This document shows positions 33,942-43,093 of a stretch of 64,000 bases of DNA, one piece after another. Within the stretch, counting starts at the first letter, position 1, and each line of letters opens with the position of its first letter. The stretch comes from Paractinoplanes durhamensis (GTDB lineage: Bacteria; Actinomycetota; Actinomycetes; Mycobacteriales; Micromonosporaceae): contig NZ_BOML01000013.1 of NCBI RefSeq assembly GCF_016862175.1, positions 124,001 to 188,000 of the forward strand. The letters are read 5' to 3'. The translations under genes and the position numbers were made by a program. The notes under the pieces were generated by a model. The model searched no databases, was not told the DNA's origin, and worked only from the letters and a program-made list of their open reading frames with translations.

Positions 33942-34879
33942 GCGTCAACATTGCTCGTACGGCCAGTGGGTGGTGGGTCGAGGCGAAGGGCCGCCTGACC
34001 CGGATCGCTACATCGGCCGCCACGACCCGCGAGTTGCTGGCCGACCGCGCCGCCGTCGAGGCGGCCGCCGCCTCCCCCGACCCGGACGGCCCGTTCGCGG
34101 ATGCCGAGGTGCTGCTCTCGCCGGTCACCACCCCGGCGCGAGTGGTGGCGCAGATGGTCAACTACCGCACGCACGCCGTGGACTCCGGGTTCGACCCGGA
34201 TCGGGTGCCGGCCGCGTTCTTCCGCAAGGCGTCGGGATCGGTCAGCGGGCCGGGCGACGACATCGTCCGGCCTTCGCACGTGAAGTTCCTCGACTACGAG
34301 GTCGAACTCGGCCTCGTGTTCGCGGGGCCACTCACCATCGGCACCGTCGTCAACCCCGGCGACCTCGCCCGCTACGTCGCCGGGCTGGTCGTCACCAACG
34401 ACGTCAGCGCCCGCGACGTGCAGCTGACCAAGACGCAGTTCTACGAGGCGAAGTCGTATCCGACGTTCACCCCGGTCGGTCCCTACCTGACGCTGGTCGA
34501 CGCCGACGACCTCGCCGCGCTCGACGAGGTTCGCCTGACGCTGTCGGTCAACGGGGAGAAACGCCAGGACAGCACCGTGGCCGACATGATCGTCAAGCCG
34601 GCCGCGGCGCTCACCGCGCTGGCCCGGTTCCAGACCATGGACGCCGGCGACCTGCTGCTGACCGGCACGCCCGGCGGCACCGCGCTCAAGGCCCCGCCGC
34701 CGCTGGTGAACCGGCTCGCCGGCCTGCTCTCCCCGGCCCGGCGCCTGGAGATCTTCTTCAAGCGGCAGGCCACCAACCTCCGCTACCTGCAGGACGGCGA
34801 CGTCGTCTCGGCGTCGATCACCCTGCCGCGGCGCGGGCTGGACCTCGGTACGCAGACCACCGTCGTCCGGGCGAAGTGA
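33938..34879 (+). CDS. Fumarylacetoacetate-hydrolase family enzyme
   Basis: 313 aa. The C-terminal FAH fold is clear: FLDYEVELGLVF with metal-binding Glu121 and Glu123, TNDVSARDVQ with Asp155, then FTPVGPYLT and DLLLTGTPGGTALK. Members hydrolyse or decarboxylate/hydrate acylpyruvate-like products of ring cleavage. It starts at an ATG overlapping the dioxygenase stop (ATGA), and its stop overlaps the hydroxylase start. The order hydroxylase, extradiol dioxygenase, FAH enzyme suggests it processes the ring-opened product. The exact reaction is not determinable. Confidence 0.88.
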   Translation: MSVNIARTASGWWVEAKGRLTRIATSAATTRELLADRAAVEAAAASPDPDGPFADAEVLLSPVTTPARVVAQMVNYRTHAVDSGFDPDRVPAAFFRKASGSVSGPGDDIVRPSHVKFLDYEVELGLVFAGPLTIGTVVNPGDLARYVAGLVVTNDVSARDVQLTKTQFYEAKSYPTFTPVGPYLTLVDADDLAALDEVRLTLSVNGEKRQDSTVADMIVKPAAALTALARFQTMDAGDLLLTGTPGGTALKAPPPLVNRLAGLLSPARRLEIFFKRQATNLRYLQDGDVVSASITLPRRGLDLGTQTTVVRAK

Positions 34880-36348
34880 TGGACCCGTTCGACGTCCTCG
34901 TCGTCGGCGCCGGCCCGACCGGCCTGACGCTGGCGACCCTGCTCGCCCGGCAGGGCCGCAGCGTCTGCGTCGTCGAACGCCACGCCGACCTCTATCCGCT
35001 GCCCCGGGCGGTGCACCTGGACGGCGAGGTGTTCCGGATCCTGCACGAGGTCGGGGTCGGCGACGCGTTCGCCGAGGTCAGCCGCGCGACCCGCGGGCTT
35101 CAGCTGGTCGACGCCCGCCACCGGGTGCTGGCCCGCTTCGAACGGGACGCGGAGACCCCGGCCGGACTGCCCGAGGCCAACCTCTTCGACCAGCCCGAGC
35201 TGGAGAAGCTGCTCCGGAAGAACCTGGCCGAGTGGCCCGCGGTAACCCTGCTCAGCGGCGCCGAGGTCACCGAGTTGACCCAGGACGCCGGCCAGGTCAC
35301 GGCCACCATCCGCGGATCGTCCACCGACCAGGTCACCGCGAAGTACGCGGTGGGCTGCGACGGCGCCAACAGCCTGGTCCGCCGGGTCATCGGCGCCACC
35401 CAGCGGCCGCTCGGCTTCGAACAGCGGTGGCTCGTCGTCGACGTGCGCTCGCCGGCCGAGTTCGGCGCCTGGGACGGCGTCCACCAGGTCTGCGACCCGC
35501 GACGCGCGTCGACCTACATGCGGATCGGACCCGACCGGTACCGCTTCGAGATCCGCCTCCACGACGACGAGAGCCCCGACGACTTCGCCGGCCTGGCGGA
35601 GCTGCGCGTGCTCATCGACCCCTGGGCCGGCGCCGTCCCCGACGACCAGCTGGAGATCCTGCGCGCCACCGAGTACACCTTCCGCGCCGGCATCGCCGAC
35701 ACCTGGCGGGACCGGCGCATCCTCATCGCCGGCGACGCCGCGCACCTGACACCGCCGTTCATCGGCCAGGGCATGTGTGCGGGCCTGCGCGACGCCATGA
35801 ACCTGGCGTGGAAGCTCGCCGCCGTCATCGACGGCCACGCCTCCGCCACCCTGCTGGACAGCTACCAGGCCGAACGCCGGCCGCACGCCGAGACGCTCAT
35901 CCGGCTCGCCGTCATTCTCGGGCGGGCGATGACCGGCGGCGGGGCGGCGGCTGCCGTGGCCCGGCGCGCGATCCTGGCCGTGGTCCGGCACGTACCGGGC
36001 GTCGCCGCCAAGGTCCTCGACGCCACCTCACCCCGGCTCGAAGGCCCGCTGGTCGACAAGCGACTGGCCGGAAAGGCCCGCGGCACGCTGCTGCCCTTGG
36101 TGCGCGTCGGCCCCGACCTCGTCGACCGCCTTCTGGGGCCCGGATTCGCCGTCGTGGCCATCACCGGCACCGACCTTCCGGATCGCGTGCACCGGGTGCT
36201 CGTTGACCCCGTACACCAGCTGGGGGTTTGGCTTGAAGATCTTGATGCGTCCTGGGCGCTGATCCGCCCCGACCGCACCGTGCACGCCGTCGGCCGCTCG
36301 ACCGCCGCGCTCGCCCCGGCCCTCGCCACGTTCGGACGCACCGCATGA
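34879..36348 (+). CDS. FAD-dependent aromatic hydroxylase (MhpA-like)
   Basis: 489-aa class A flavoprotein monooxygenase. FAD-binding motifs in order: VVGAGPTGLTLATLLARQG (GxGxxG, residues 8-26), GCDGANSLVRR (DG motif, about 157), and LIAGDAAHLTPPFIGQGM (GD motif, about 285) followed by NLAWKLAAV. A thioredoxin-like C-terminal domain (about 400-489) lacks obvious redox cysteines. Such enzymes add a hydroxyl to phenols and make the catechol needed by the extradiol dioxygenase. The ATG at 34879 overlaps the FAH stop by one base. The open frame runs further upstream but is only shadow. Confidence 0.9.
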   Translation: MDPFDVLVVGAGPTGLTLATLLARQGRSVCVVERHADLYPLPRAVHLDGEVFRILHEVGVGDAFAEVSRATRGLQLVDARHRVLARFERDAETPAGLPEANLFDQPELEKLLRKNLAEWPAVTLLSGAEVTELTQDAGQVTATIRGSSTDQVTAKYAVGCDGANSLVRRVIGATQRPLGFEQRWLVVDVRSPAEFGAWDGVHQVCDPRRASTYMRIGPDRYRFEIRLHDDESPDDFAGLAELRVLIDPWAGAVPDDQLEILRATEYTFRAGIADTWRDRRILIAGDAAHLTPPFIGQGMCAGLRDAMNLAWKLAAVIDGHASATLLDSYQAERRPHAETLIRLAVILGRAMTGGGAAAAVARRAILAVVRHVPGVAAKVLDATSPRLEGPLVDKRLAGKARGTLLPLVRVGPDLVDRLLGPGFAVVAITGTDLPDRVHRVLVDPVHQLGVWLEDLDASWALIRPDRTVHAVGRSTAALAPALATFGRTA

Positions 36349-38255
36349 TCACGTCGTTCGCCCAGCTCGCCGAGGCGCGGACCGGGAAATCGATGCCCGG
36401 CTACCGCGAGCTGCACGAATGGTCGGTCGATGACCTCGCCGGCTTCTGGGCCACGGTCTGGGAGTTTTTTAAGATCAGATCCGACGCCGGGTACGAGCGG
36501 GTGCTCGACGACCAGCCGATGCCGGGCGCCCGCTGGTTCCCCGGCGCGCGCCTCAACTACGCCGAGCACGCGCTGCGCGACCGGGACGGGATCGCGCTGC
36601 TCGCGGTCACCGAGGACGGCCACGTCACCCCGATGACCTGGGACGAGTTGCGGTCCCAGGTGGCCGCGTTCGCCGGCTGGCTGCGCCGGCAGGGCGTCGG
36701 CGAGGGCGACCGCGTCGTCGGATACCTGCCGAACGCCGCACCGGCGGTGGTCGCCTTCCTCGCCACGGCGAGCCTGGGCGCGATCTGGTCGGCCTGCGGG
36801 CAGGACTACGGCGCCGAGGGTGCGGCGGCGAAGTTCGCCCAGCTGGAACCGGTTGTTCTGGTCACGGCGGACGGCTACCACTTCAACGGCCGGGTGCACG
36901 ACCGCCGGGCCGAGGTCGCCGGCCTGCGCGACCTGCTGCCGACCCTGCGGGCGGTGGTGCTGGCCGACCACATCGGCACGACCGGCGACCCGGGCACGGT
37001 GCCGTGGGCCGAGGCGATCGCGACGCCCGCGCCGCTGAGCTTCACCCGGGTCGAGTTCTCCACCCCGCTGTGGGTGCTGTTCTCCTCGGGCACCACCGGC
37101 GTGCCGAAGGGCATCGTGCACGGCCACGGCGGCGTCCTGCTGGAGCATCTCAAGCTGCTCGGCCTGCACACCGACCTGCGGGCCGGCGACCGGTTCCTCT
37201 GGTACACCACGACGAACTGGATGATGTGGAACCTCGCCGTCTCCGGCCTGCTCGTCGGCGCGACCGTGGTGCTCTACGACGGCAGCCCGATGGTCCCCGA
37301 CGCCACCCGGCTGTGGCGGCTGGCCGCCGGCCTCGGCGTCGCGGTGCTCGGCACCAGCCCCGGCCACCTGCTCGCCTGCGCCAAGGCCGGCGTCGAACCG
37401 GCCGCCCTCGGGCTGGACGCGCTGCGGCTGATCGGCAGCACCGGCGCCCCGCTGCCGGCCGCCTGCTACGCCTGGTCGGCGGCGCACGTCGGGCCGGACG
37501 TGCGACTGGTCTCCACCACCGGCGGCACCGATGTGGTCAGCGGCTTCGCCGGCAGCGCACCGACCACGCCGATCTGGCCCGGCGAGATCTCCGCCCCGCT
37601 GCTCGGCGTGGCCCTGGCCGCCTGGGACGAGGACGGGAAACCGGTCGTGGGTGAGGTCGGCGAGCTGGTCGTCACCCGGCCGATGCCGTCGATGCCAGTC
37701 GGGCTGTGGAACGACCCGGACGGCAGCCGGTACCGGGCGGCCTACTTCGATCGTTATCCCGGGGTATGGCGGCACGGCGACTGGATGACGATGACCGAAC
37801 GCGGCAGCGTCGTGGTGTCGGGGCGCTCCGACTCCACGCTCAACCGCAACGGCGTACGGCTCGGCAGCGCCGACCTGTACGCGGTCGTGGAGAGACTGCC
37901 CGAGGTCGCCGAGGCCCTGGTGATCGGGGCGGAGTTGAGCGGCGGCGGCTATTGGATGCCGCTGTTCGTGGTGCTCGCGGAGGGCGCGGTCCTCGACGAG
38001 GCGCTCAAGGACCGGATCAACACGGCCATCCGCACCCAGGCCTCGCCCCGGCACGTGCCGGACACGATCATCGCGGTGCCCGCCATCCCGCACACCCGCA
38101 CCGGCAAGAAGCTGGAGGTGCCGATCAAACGGCTGCTCCAGGGCGCGACGATCGAGCAGGCCCTGGCCCGCGACGCCGTCGACAACCCGGCGCTGCTCGA
38201 CTTCTACAAAGATCTCTCATGGGAGATCGACAGCGGATGGACAGCCGTTTCATAG
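36345..38255 (+). CDS. aacS: Acetoacetate-CoA ligase
   Basis: 636-aa member of the adenylate-forming family, close in length and sequence to acetoacetyl-CoA synthetase. Visible are the N-terminal WSVDDLAGFWATVWEFF, the phosphate loop LFSSGTTGVPKGIVHGHGG (about residue 245), WNLAVSGLLVGAT, SGRSDSTLNRNGVRLGSADL, and the C-terminal catalytic-lysine motif TRTGKKLEVPIKRLL. It activates acetoacetate with ATP and CoA. Its start overlaps the hydroxylase stop (ATGA). As the last gene of the catabolic operon it would channel a four-carbon acid from ring degradation into central metabolism, or activate a related acid. Confidence 0.88.
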   Translation: MITSFAQLAEARTGKSMPGYRELHEWSVDDLAGFWATVWEFFKIRSDAGYERVLDDQPMPGARWFPGARLNYAEHALRDRDGIALLAVTEDGHVTPMTWDELRSQVAAFAGWLRRQGVGEGDRVVGYLPNAAPAVVAFLATASLGAIWSACGQDYGAEGAAAKFAQLEPVVLVTADGYHFNGRVHDRRAEVAGLRDLLPTLRAVVLADHIGTTGDPGTVPWAEAIATPAPLSFTRVEFSTPLWVLFSSGTTGVPKGIVHGHGGVLLEHLKLLGLHTDLRAGDRFLWYTTTNWMMWNLAVSGLLVGATVVLYDGSPMVPDATRLWRLAAGLGVAVLGTSPGHLLACAKAGVEPAALGLDALRLIGSTGAPLPAACYAWSAAHVGPDVRLVSTTGGTDVVSGFAGSAPTTPIWPGEISAPLLGVALAAWDEDGKPVVGEVGELVVTRPMPSMPVGLWNDPDGSRYRAAYFDRYPGVWRHGDWMTMTERGSVVVSGRSDSTLNRNGVRLGSADLYAVVERLPEVAEALVIGAELSGGGYWMPLFVVLAEGAVLDEALKDRINTAIRTQASPRHVPDTIIAVPAIPHTRTGKKLEVPIKRLLQGATIEQALARDAVDNPALLDFYKDLSWEIDSGWTAVS

Positions 38256-38262
38256 CAACGGT

Positions 38263-39597
38263 ATGGTCGGCGCCGCGATGACCATTACGAATCCCCCGCT
38301 GCGTAGCGCCGAAGCCGTTGCACCGGCCGCCCCCGGCACCGCCCCGGCACCACGGATGGCCTGGCTGGATGCCCTGCGCGGGTTCGCCGCACTGGTGGTG
38401 GCGTGGTACCACATATCCCCGTCGGTGATCGGCCACCTGCACTTCAGCATCCACCACTACGTCGACCTCGGCCGGTACGGCGTGATGCTGTTCTTCCTGG
38501 TCAGCGGCTACGTCATTCCGATGTCGCTGGAGCGGCACGGCTCGCCGCGCAAATTCTGGGTGGGCCGGCTGTTCCGGATCTACCCGGCCTTCCTGGCCAC
38601 CGTCGTGGTGGCCCTGGTGCTCGTCCAGGCCGGCCTGATGGACCTGCCGCCGGCCCTGCGGGAGCAGACCGTCGCCGGGACGCTCGGCCACGTCACGATG
38701 CTGCAGGAGTTCGTGGGCGTACGCGGACTGCTCTGGCCGTTCTGGACCCTGTCCTTCGAGATGGTGTTCTACCTGGTCGTGGCCGGTCTGTTCGTCTGGG
38801 GGCTGCACCGGCTCAGCGCCTGGTGGGCGGCCGGGCTCGCGCTGATCGCCCTGCTCGGCGGCCCGGCGCTGCCCGACGCGCTCTTCGGCGCCACCGCCGC
38901 CGACCGCCGCCTGACCGCCGCCGTCCTGGTCCTGGTGATGGGTTTCAGCCTGATCGCCTACCTCAACGGCCGGCGGGCGCTGGTCGCGGTCGCGGGCGTC
39001 CTCGGTCTCGGCTTCGTCATGCTGCCGCTGTTCAACGCGCACACCACCCGATGGAGCACCTCGGTCGCCTCCTGGCAGGCGGTGGTGATGCTCAGCATCA
39101 TGTTCGCCGGCACGGTCATCTACCGGCTCCAGCACGGGCAGATCAACCGCGCCGGTGGCTTCGCCGCGCTCGGCGCCGTGTTCGTCGCCTCGGCCGTCAG
39201 CCCCTGGGTCGACTCCGGCGACCGATTCGACCTGGTCCGGTGGACGCTGATCACCGGGCTGGTCGCCGGCACCTTCGCGCTCGGTTTCGCGCTGCGGCAC
39301 CGGAGGGTCCCGGCCCTGCTCACCTGGCTCGGCGCGATCAGCTACTCGGTGTACCTCATGCACTATGCCGCGCTGATGGTCGCCGGCCGCCTGGTCGGCG
39401 AACCCCACCCGACTCCCCTGGTCCAGGCCAAGGTCGGGATCGTGTTCGCCGTGCTCACCTTCGGCGCGGCCTGGCTGACCTACCGGTTCGTCGAGCAGCC
39501 GGGGCAGGCGCTCGGCCGGCGCTTCCAGCGTTATCTCGACGAGCGCCTCGGCCCGGACCGGTCCCGGCGTCAGACGACGCCGACCGGCAGCCGGTAG
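38263..39597 (+). CDS. Acyltransferase-3 family membrane protein
   Basis: 444 aa with about ten hydrophobic segments. The family's catalytic neighbourhood is plain: RMAWLDALRGFAALVVAWYH near the start, FFLVSGYVIPMSLER at about 85, FWVGRLFRIYPAFLATVV, and the late SYSVYLMHY. Such proteins O-acylate surface sugars or lipids using cytoplasmic acyl-CoA. Starts at 38263 or 38278 are both possible, and neither has a clear ribosome site. Its 3' end overlaps a convergent O-acetylesterase-like gene by 28 bases. The two enzymes could add and remove the same modification, which is speculative. Confidence 0.87.
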   Translation: MVGAAMTITNPPLRSAEAVAPAAPGTAPAPRMAWLDALRGFAALVVAWYHISPSVIGHLHFSIHHYVDLGRYGVMLFFLVSGYVIPMSLERHGSPRKFWVGRLFRIYPAFLATVVVALVLVQAGLMDLPPALREQTVAGTLGHVTMLQEFVGVRGLLWPFWTLSFEMVFYLVVAGLFVWGLHRLSAWWAAGLALIALLGGPALPDALFGATAADRRLTAAVLVLVMGFSLIAYLNGRRALVAVAGVLGLGFVMLPLFNAHTTRWSTSVASWQAVVMLSIMFAGTVIYRLQHGQINRAGGFAALGAVFVASAVSPWVDSGDRFDLVRWTLITGLVAGTFALGFALRHRRVPALLTWLGAISYSVYLMHYAALMVAGRLVGEPHPTPLVQAKVGIVFAVLTFGAAWLTYRFVEQPGQALGRRFQRYLDERLGPDRSRRQTTPTGSR

Positions 39598-41048
39598 AAG
39601 CTGAGCAGGCCGATCCGGTTGGCGTTGGCGACCCACGGGCCGGCGCCGGGGTGGCCGACGTAGCTGACGTTCACCACCAGCGCGGCGACCGGTTTCTTCA
39701 GGTGCAGGGTGAGGAATCCGGGCCGGGCGGTCACCGTCATCCCGACCCGGCGGTCGTTGACCAGGAAGTTCTTCGCCACACCGGGGTCGGCGCGGATCGC
39801 GTCGGTGGCGTTGCGCAACGCGATGGTGATCTCGGTGCGGGCCGGGTTGGCGAACCACGCCGCGCGCGGGTTCGGGGCCTCGGTGGCGACCGGGCTGCCG
39901 CCGTAGTAGTCCCGGGCGATCGCGAGGAAGTCGTGATCGGCCAGCGTCGCGTAGCCACCGGCGTAGTAGTAATGGCAGCGGTCCGGCCCCTGCCCGTCGA
40001 TGCCGTTGGTGGACAGCACGGTCACGCCCAGGGTGTCCGCATACCGTCGCTGCGCCTCTCGTTCCGCGTAGGCGGGCAGCAATTTGCGGAACCAGGACAG
40101 GCATCCGTTGCGGATCTGGTGGACATAGATGTGCTCGGCGCCGGTGTAGTCCGTCCGCCAGCCCGCCAGGAGCCGGGCGAAACCCGTGCTCTGCGCAACG
40201 GCGTCCTCGTTGTCGGATTCCCCCTGATACCAAAGGATTCCGCGGATCCGGTCCTGCAAGCCGGCCCGGGCGGCACGGTCGAGCAGCCGGCCGTAGTTGG
40301 TGTCCGGATCGCGCGGGTCGGCGTCGTCGCGCTGGAAGAACCCGATCGGCTGGGCGTCGTGGGCGCCGTTCAGCAGGGCGACCGGGATGCCGTAGGTATC
40401 GACGATCCGCCGGCCCAGCCGCAGGGCGTACTGCCCGACCGCGCCGGGGGCCTGATAGGCGTCCCCGTCGGCCTGCCGCCAACCGCCGTCCGCGGCCGAC
40501 CCGGCCGGGTCGTCGGTGCTGGAGCCGAACGTGCGGATCCAGCGGGACCGGTCCGGCGCACTCGAGTTCGAGGTGTCCGCCGGGTTTCGGGGATCGCGGT
40601 CGAACCGCTTGGCCGCCGCGGCGTTGGACTGCCCGCTGACGACGAAGGCGTCCCCGGCGACGAGGTCGGGCCAGCTCGCGTGGAGCGTGGCGGTGCGGCC
40701 CGCGATCACGTAGAGGGAGACGGTGTAGCTCTCCAGACCGGCTGGCAACTGCAGGCTGAGCGAGAACGACGGGCCGCCCGCGGCAACCGACGAGATGAGT
40801 GCACCGTCGGAGTCCCTGGTGAGGTCGGCCCGGAACGAGTCGGCCGCACCGGCGGCGGTTCCGGCGACGGCCACCGTTGCCCTGTTGGTGGCGGGGTCGC
40901 GGGGATACAGCGCGTGGGCGCCCGGTGACCGGCTCAGCGTGAGGGCCGGCCCGGCCGCGGCGTCCGACGACGGGGTGGCAGCGCTCGAGATGACCGCGAC
41001 ACACGCCATGAGCACCACGAATGCCACCGTGGTGCGCAGGGAACGCAT
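39570..41048 (-). CDS. Secreted sialate-O-acetylesterase-like SGNH hydrolase
   Basis: 492 aa. Signal peptide RTTVAFVVLMACVAVISSA, then an N-terminal beta-rich region. The SGNH core begins at VVSGQSNAAAAKRF with nucleophile Ser141. WYQGESDNEDA is the family's oxyanion or Glu block, and the C-terminal HYYYAGGYATLADHDFLAIA may hold the Asp/His pair. The family (DUF303/SASA) removes acetyl groups from sugars, not only sialic acids. It is convergent with the acyltransferase, with overlapping ends. ATG 41048 lies near 96 bases of noncoding sequence containing the terminator of the protease gene. Confidence 0.83.
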   Translation of the reverse strand: MRSLRTTVAFVVLMACVAVISSAATPSSDAAAGPALTLSRSPGAHALYPRDPATNRATVAVAGTAAGAADSFRADLTRDSDGALISSVAAGGPSFSLSLQLPAGLESYTVSLYVIAGRTATLHASWPDLVAGDAFVVSGQSNAAAAKRFDRDPRNPADTSNSSAPDRSRWIRTFGSSTDDPAGSAADGGWRQADGDAYQAPGAVGQYALRLGRRIVDTYGIPVALLNGAHDAQPIGFFQRDDADPRDPDTNYGRLLDRAARAGLQDRIRGILWYQGESDNEDAVAQSTGFARLLAGWRTDYTGAEHIYVHQIRNGCLSWFRKLLPAYAEREAQRRYADTLGVTVLSTNGIDGQGPDRCHYYYAGGYATLADHDFLAIARDYYGGSPVATEAPNPRAAWFANPARTEITIALRNATDAIRADPGVAKNFLVNDRRVGMTVTARPGFLTLHLKKPVAALVVNVSYVGHPGAGPWVANANRIGLLSFYRLPVGVV

Positions 41049-41097
41049 GGTGAAGACCTTTCGTAGTTCGGGTGCTCGGCGATCAAGGATAAGAAAA

Positions 41098-41130
41098 GGC
41101 GCGCCGGCCCCTTCAAGGGGTCGGCGCGCC
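41098..41130 (-). terminator. Intrinsic terminator of the S1 protease gene
   Basis: A 16-base-pair stem (left arm GGCGCGCCGGCCCCTT, right arm AAGGGGTCGGCGCGCC) has a single G-U pair and one unpaired apical base. It is followed, in the direction of the protease transcript, by TTTTCTTAT. It starts 14 bases after the protease stop codon. This is the clearest rho-independent terminator in the window. Confidence 0.85.
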
Positions 41131-41143
41131 GGGTTGAAGAGGA

Positions 41144-42199
41144 TCAGAAGACCGACAGGCCGTACGCGTTCAGCGGCTCGGTGACCGGCTGGAAGTACGT
41201 GACGCCGCCGGAGGTGCAGTTGCCACTTCCGCCGGAGGTCAGGCCGAGGGCCGTCGTGCCGGAGTAGAGCGAGCCGCCACTGTCGCCCGACTCGGCACAG
41301 ACGGTGGTCCGGATCAGGCCGGAGACGGTGCCCTCGGAGTAGTTGACCGTGGCGTTCAGCTGGGTGACCGACCCGGTGTGGATGCCGGTGGTGGAGCCGC
41401 GGCGGGAGACGGACGCACCGACGGCCGGGGTGGCGGCCGAGGTGATGTCCTGGGAGCCGACCGCGCCGCTGATGGTGACCGTGGTGCTGGTCGAATACTT
41501 GACGATGCCGTAGTCGTTGCCGGGGAAGCTGGAGACGTAGTTGCTGCCCAGCAGGGTGGTCTTGGCGGAGTTGCTGTACCAGGTCGAGGCCACCTGGGTG
41601 CAGTGCCCGGCGGTCAGGAAGTAGTACGCACCGGCGCTGTTCTTCACGTTGAAGCCGAGCGAGCAGCGGTAGGCCCCGCCGTAGATGGCGTCGCCGCCGG
41701 AGATCCGGGGCGACAGCGTGCCGGGCACGGTCTCGAGACTGGCCCTGTCGCCGAGCTGGGCGACGGTGGCCTTGACCGCGGCGAGCGTGGCGCCGGTGAC
41801 CGTGCTGTCGACGCTGACCACGACCTTGTTGCTGACCGGGTCGACGGCGAACGCGGTGCCCGGCGTCTTGAGGCCGGCCTTCAGGGCACTGTCGGCGGCG
41901 GCGAGCTCGGCACCGCTGTGGGCCACGTAGCGCGGGGTGGCGCCGGCGGCGGTGACCGAGGCGGCGGTGGCGGCGTCGGTCACGTTGACGACGACCTTGC
42001 CGGCGGCGTCGATGTAGGACCCGGCGTCCTTGGCGCCGAACTGGGTGTCGAGCCGGGTGGCCAGCGCGGACGTGGCGAACGAGGGGTCCGCGCCGGTGGG
42101 CACGGCCGCCGAGGCGGGTGACGACACGGCGAACGCGGTGCCCGCGAGCACGCAGGCGGCCAGGCCGGCGATCGGCCGGCGCAGTTTCCGGTTGAGCAT
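41144..42199 (-). CDS. Secreted streptogrisin/alpha-lytic-type serine protease
   Basis: 351-aa prepro-protease. Signal peptide to about residue 31. The propeptide (about 32-165) contains the alpha-lytic-protease pro-region pattern [20 protein letters not shown]. The mature S1E domain starts at [10 protein letters not shown]. Triad: His199 in LTAGHC, Asp229 in GNDYGIVKY, Ser307 in ESGDSGGSL. Cys pairs CSLGF/AGHC and VCAES/GNC fit the usual disulfides. GGAGGAAG upstream of ATG 42199 is strong, and a textbook terminator follows. No fused binding domain. It probably provides extracellular protein digestion together with the nearby aminopeptidase. Confidence 0.94.
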   Translation of the reverse strand: MLNRKLRRPIAGLAACVLAGTAFAVSSPASAAVPTGADPSFATSALATRLDTQFGAKDAGSYIDAAGKVVVNVTDAATAASVTAAGATPRYVAHSGAELAAADSALKAGLKTPGTAFAVDPVSNKVVVSVDSTVTGATLAAVKATVAQLGDRASLETVPGTLSPRISGGDAIYGGAYRCSLGFNVKNSAGAYYFLTAGHCTQVASTWYSNSAKTTLLGSNYVSSFPGNDYGIVKYSTSTTVTISGAVGSQDITSAATPAVGASVSRRGSTTGIHTGSVTQLNATVNYSEGTVSGLIRTTVCAESGDSGGSLYSGTTALGLTSGGSGNCTSGGVTYFQPVTEPLNAYGLSVF

Positions 42200-42346
42200 T
42201 GCTTCCTCCGGGGGGGGTGAGGGGCCGGGGCTGGGGTCACCGGCACCTCAGAGAATCATTCACGTTTGTCGATATGATGACAAGACCCGCGAATTTCTCA
42301 AAGGCGAAGATTAAGTACGCGGAGGAAGGAAGCCCGCACAGCGACC

Positions 42347-42955
42347 TCAGGCGGCCGGCGGCGCCGTCGTGGGGTCGGTCGTCGGCGCGGTGGTCGGTGC
42401 CGTCGTCGGCGCGGTCGTGGGCTTGGTGGTCGGCGCGGTGGTGGGTTTGGTCGTCGGCTTCGTGGTCGGCTTGGTCGTCGGCGCCTTGGTGGCCGGGGCG
42501 GTCGTCGGCGTCGCGACGGCCCGCCACCGCGGGACGCTCTCGCCGTTCTTGCGGGTGCACACCATGGCCAGGCCGGTCGAGGTCGTGCCCTTGGCGCCGG
42601 CCGGAGCGCAGAAGGCGCCGGCGGTGACGCTCGCCTTCGTGGTGGCGGCAGCGGCCGGGCTCGTGGTGGCGCCTGGCACGGCCACGGCCTCGGTCGTCGT
42701 GTCGGCCGGCAGCCCGGGCACGGACTCGTCCTCGGCCTGGGCCTCCTCGGCCGCCGCCGGGTCGTCCTCGGCGGCCGCAGCGACGGGCGCCTGCTCCGCG
42801 GCATCCCCGCCGGCGGTGAAGTAATAGACGATGGAGCCGAGCCCGAGGATCGCGGCGACGAGCCCGAAGACGGTGACCAGCGCGAGCTTCACGACCGGCT
42901 GGCGCTCGCTCTCAGCCGGGGCCGGCTTACGGGCAGGGTCGTACGCGTGCTTCAT
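42347..42955 (-). CDS. Single-pass membrane protein with Thr/Pro repeat tail
   Basis: 202 aa. A short cytoplasmic N-terminus (MKHAYDPARKPAPAESERQP) is followed by one membrane helix (VVKLALVTVFGLVAAILGLG). An acidic Ala-rich linker leads to a two-Cys motif (GAFCAPAGAKGTTSTGLAMVC, then RWRAV), a small module seen in many actinomycete surface proteins. The C-terminus is built of PTT-K and PTT-A units (about 150-200) and probably spans the wall. No enzyme domain. Function unknown. The hydrophobic and repeat sections have strongly biased composition, so length may vary between strains. Confidence 0.75.
   Translation of the reverse strand: MKHAYDPARKPAPAESERQPVVKLALVTVFGLVAAILGLGSIVYYFTAGGDAAEQAPVAAAAEDDPAAAEEAQAEDESVPGLPADTTTEAVAVPGATTSPAAAATTKASVTAGAFCAPAGAKGTTSTGLAMVCTRKNGESVPRWRAVATPTTAPATKAPTTKPTTKPTTKPTTAPTTKPTTAPTTAPTTAPTTDPTTAPPAA
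42371..42513. repeat. Tandem degenerate repeat encoding Pro-Thr-Thr units
   Basis: Twelve-base units related to GTCGTCGGCGCG/GTGGTGGGTTTG run in tandem. On the minus strand they encode a PTTK/PTTA tail of the membrane protein. Units are regular in length, consistent with slippage expansion. The plus strand shows an accidental Val-Val-Gly frame that is not a gene. Confidence 0.8.
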
Positions 42956-43053
42956 GCCGACGATCCTGTGCGCCGAAGCGGGCTCACAGGATCGGCGCTT
43001 CGGGCGGCCTCACCAGCGGAAAGGCCAAACCGTAACGCGACAGAAACGGCGCA

Positions 43054-43080
43054 ATGCCGCAGGGGTTCACCCTGCGGCAT
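43054..43080. terminator. Stem-loop after the M28 peptidase gene
   Basis: ATGCCGCAGGG and CCCTGCGGCAT form a perfect 11-base-pair stem with a five-base loop, 14 bases beyond the peptidase stop codon. It is positioned to end that transcript before the next gene on the same strand. No strong U-tract follows, only CCGTTTC. Confidence 0.55.
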
Positions 43081-43093
43081 CGGCCGGTTGCGG

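Noticed and set aside
38125..41004. A 959-codon open frame on the minus strand
   Set aside because: It runs through the acyltransferase antisense and the esterase in the wrong frame. Its Arg/Gly/Pro-rich sequence is the usual shadow in high-GC DNA.
42371..42513. Tandem repeats that might suggest a CRISPR array
   Set aside because: Units are contiguous 12-base coding repeats for Pro-Thr-Thr without unique spacers, and no cas genes are present.
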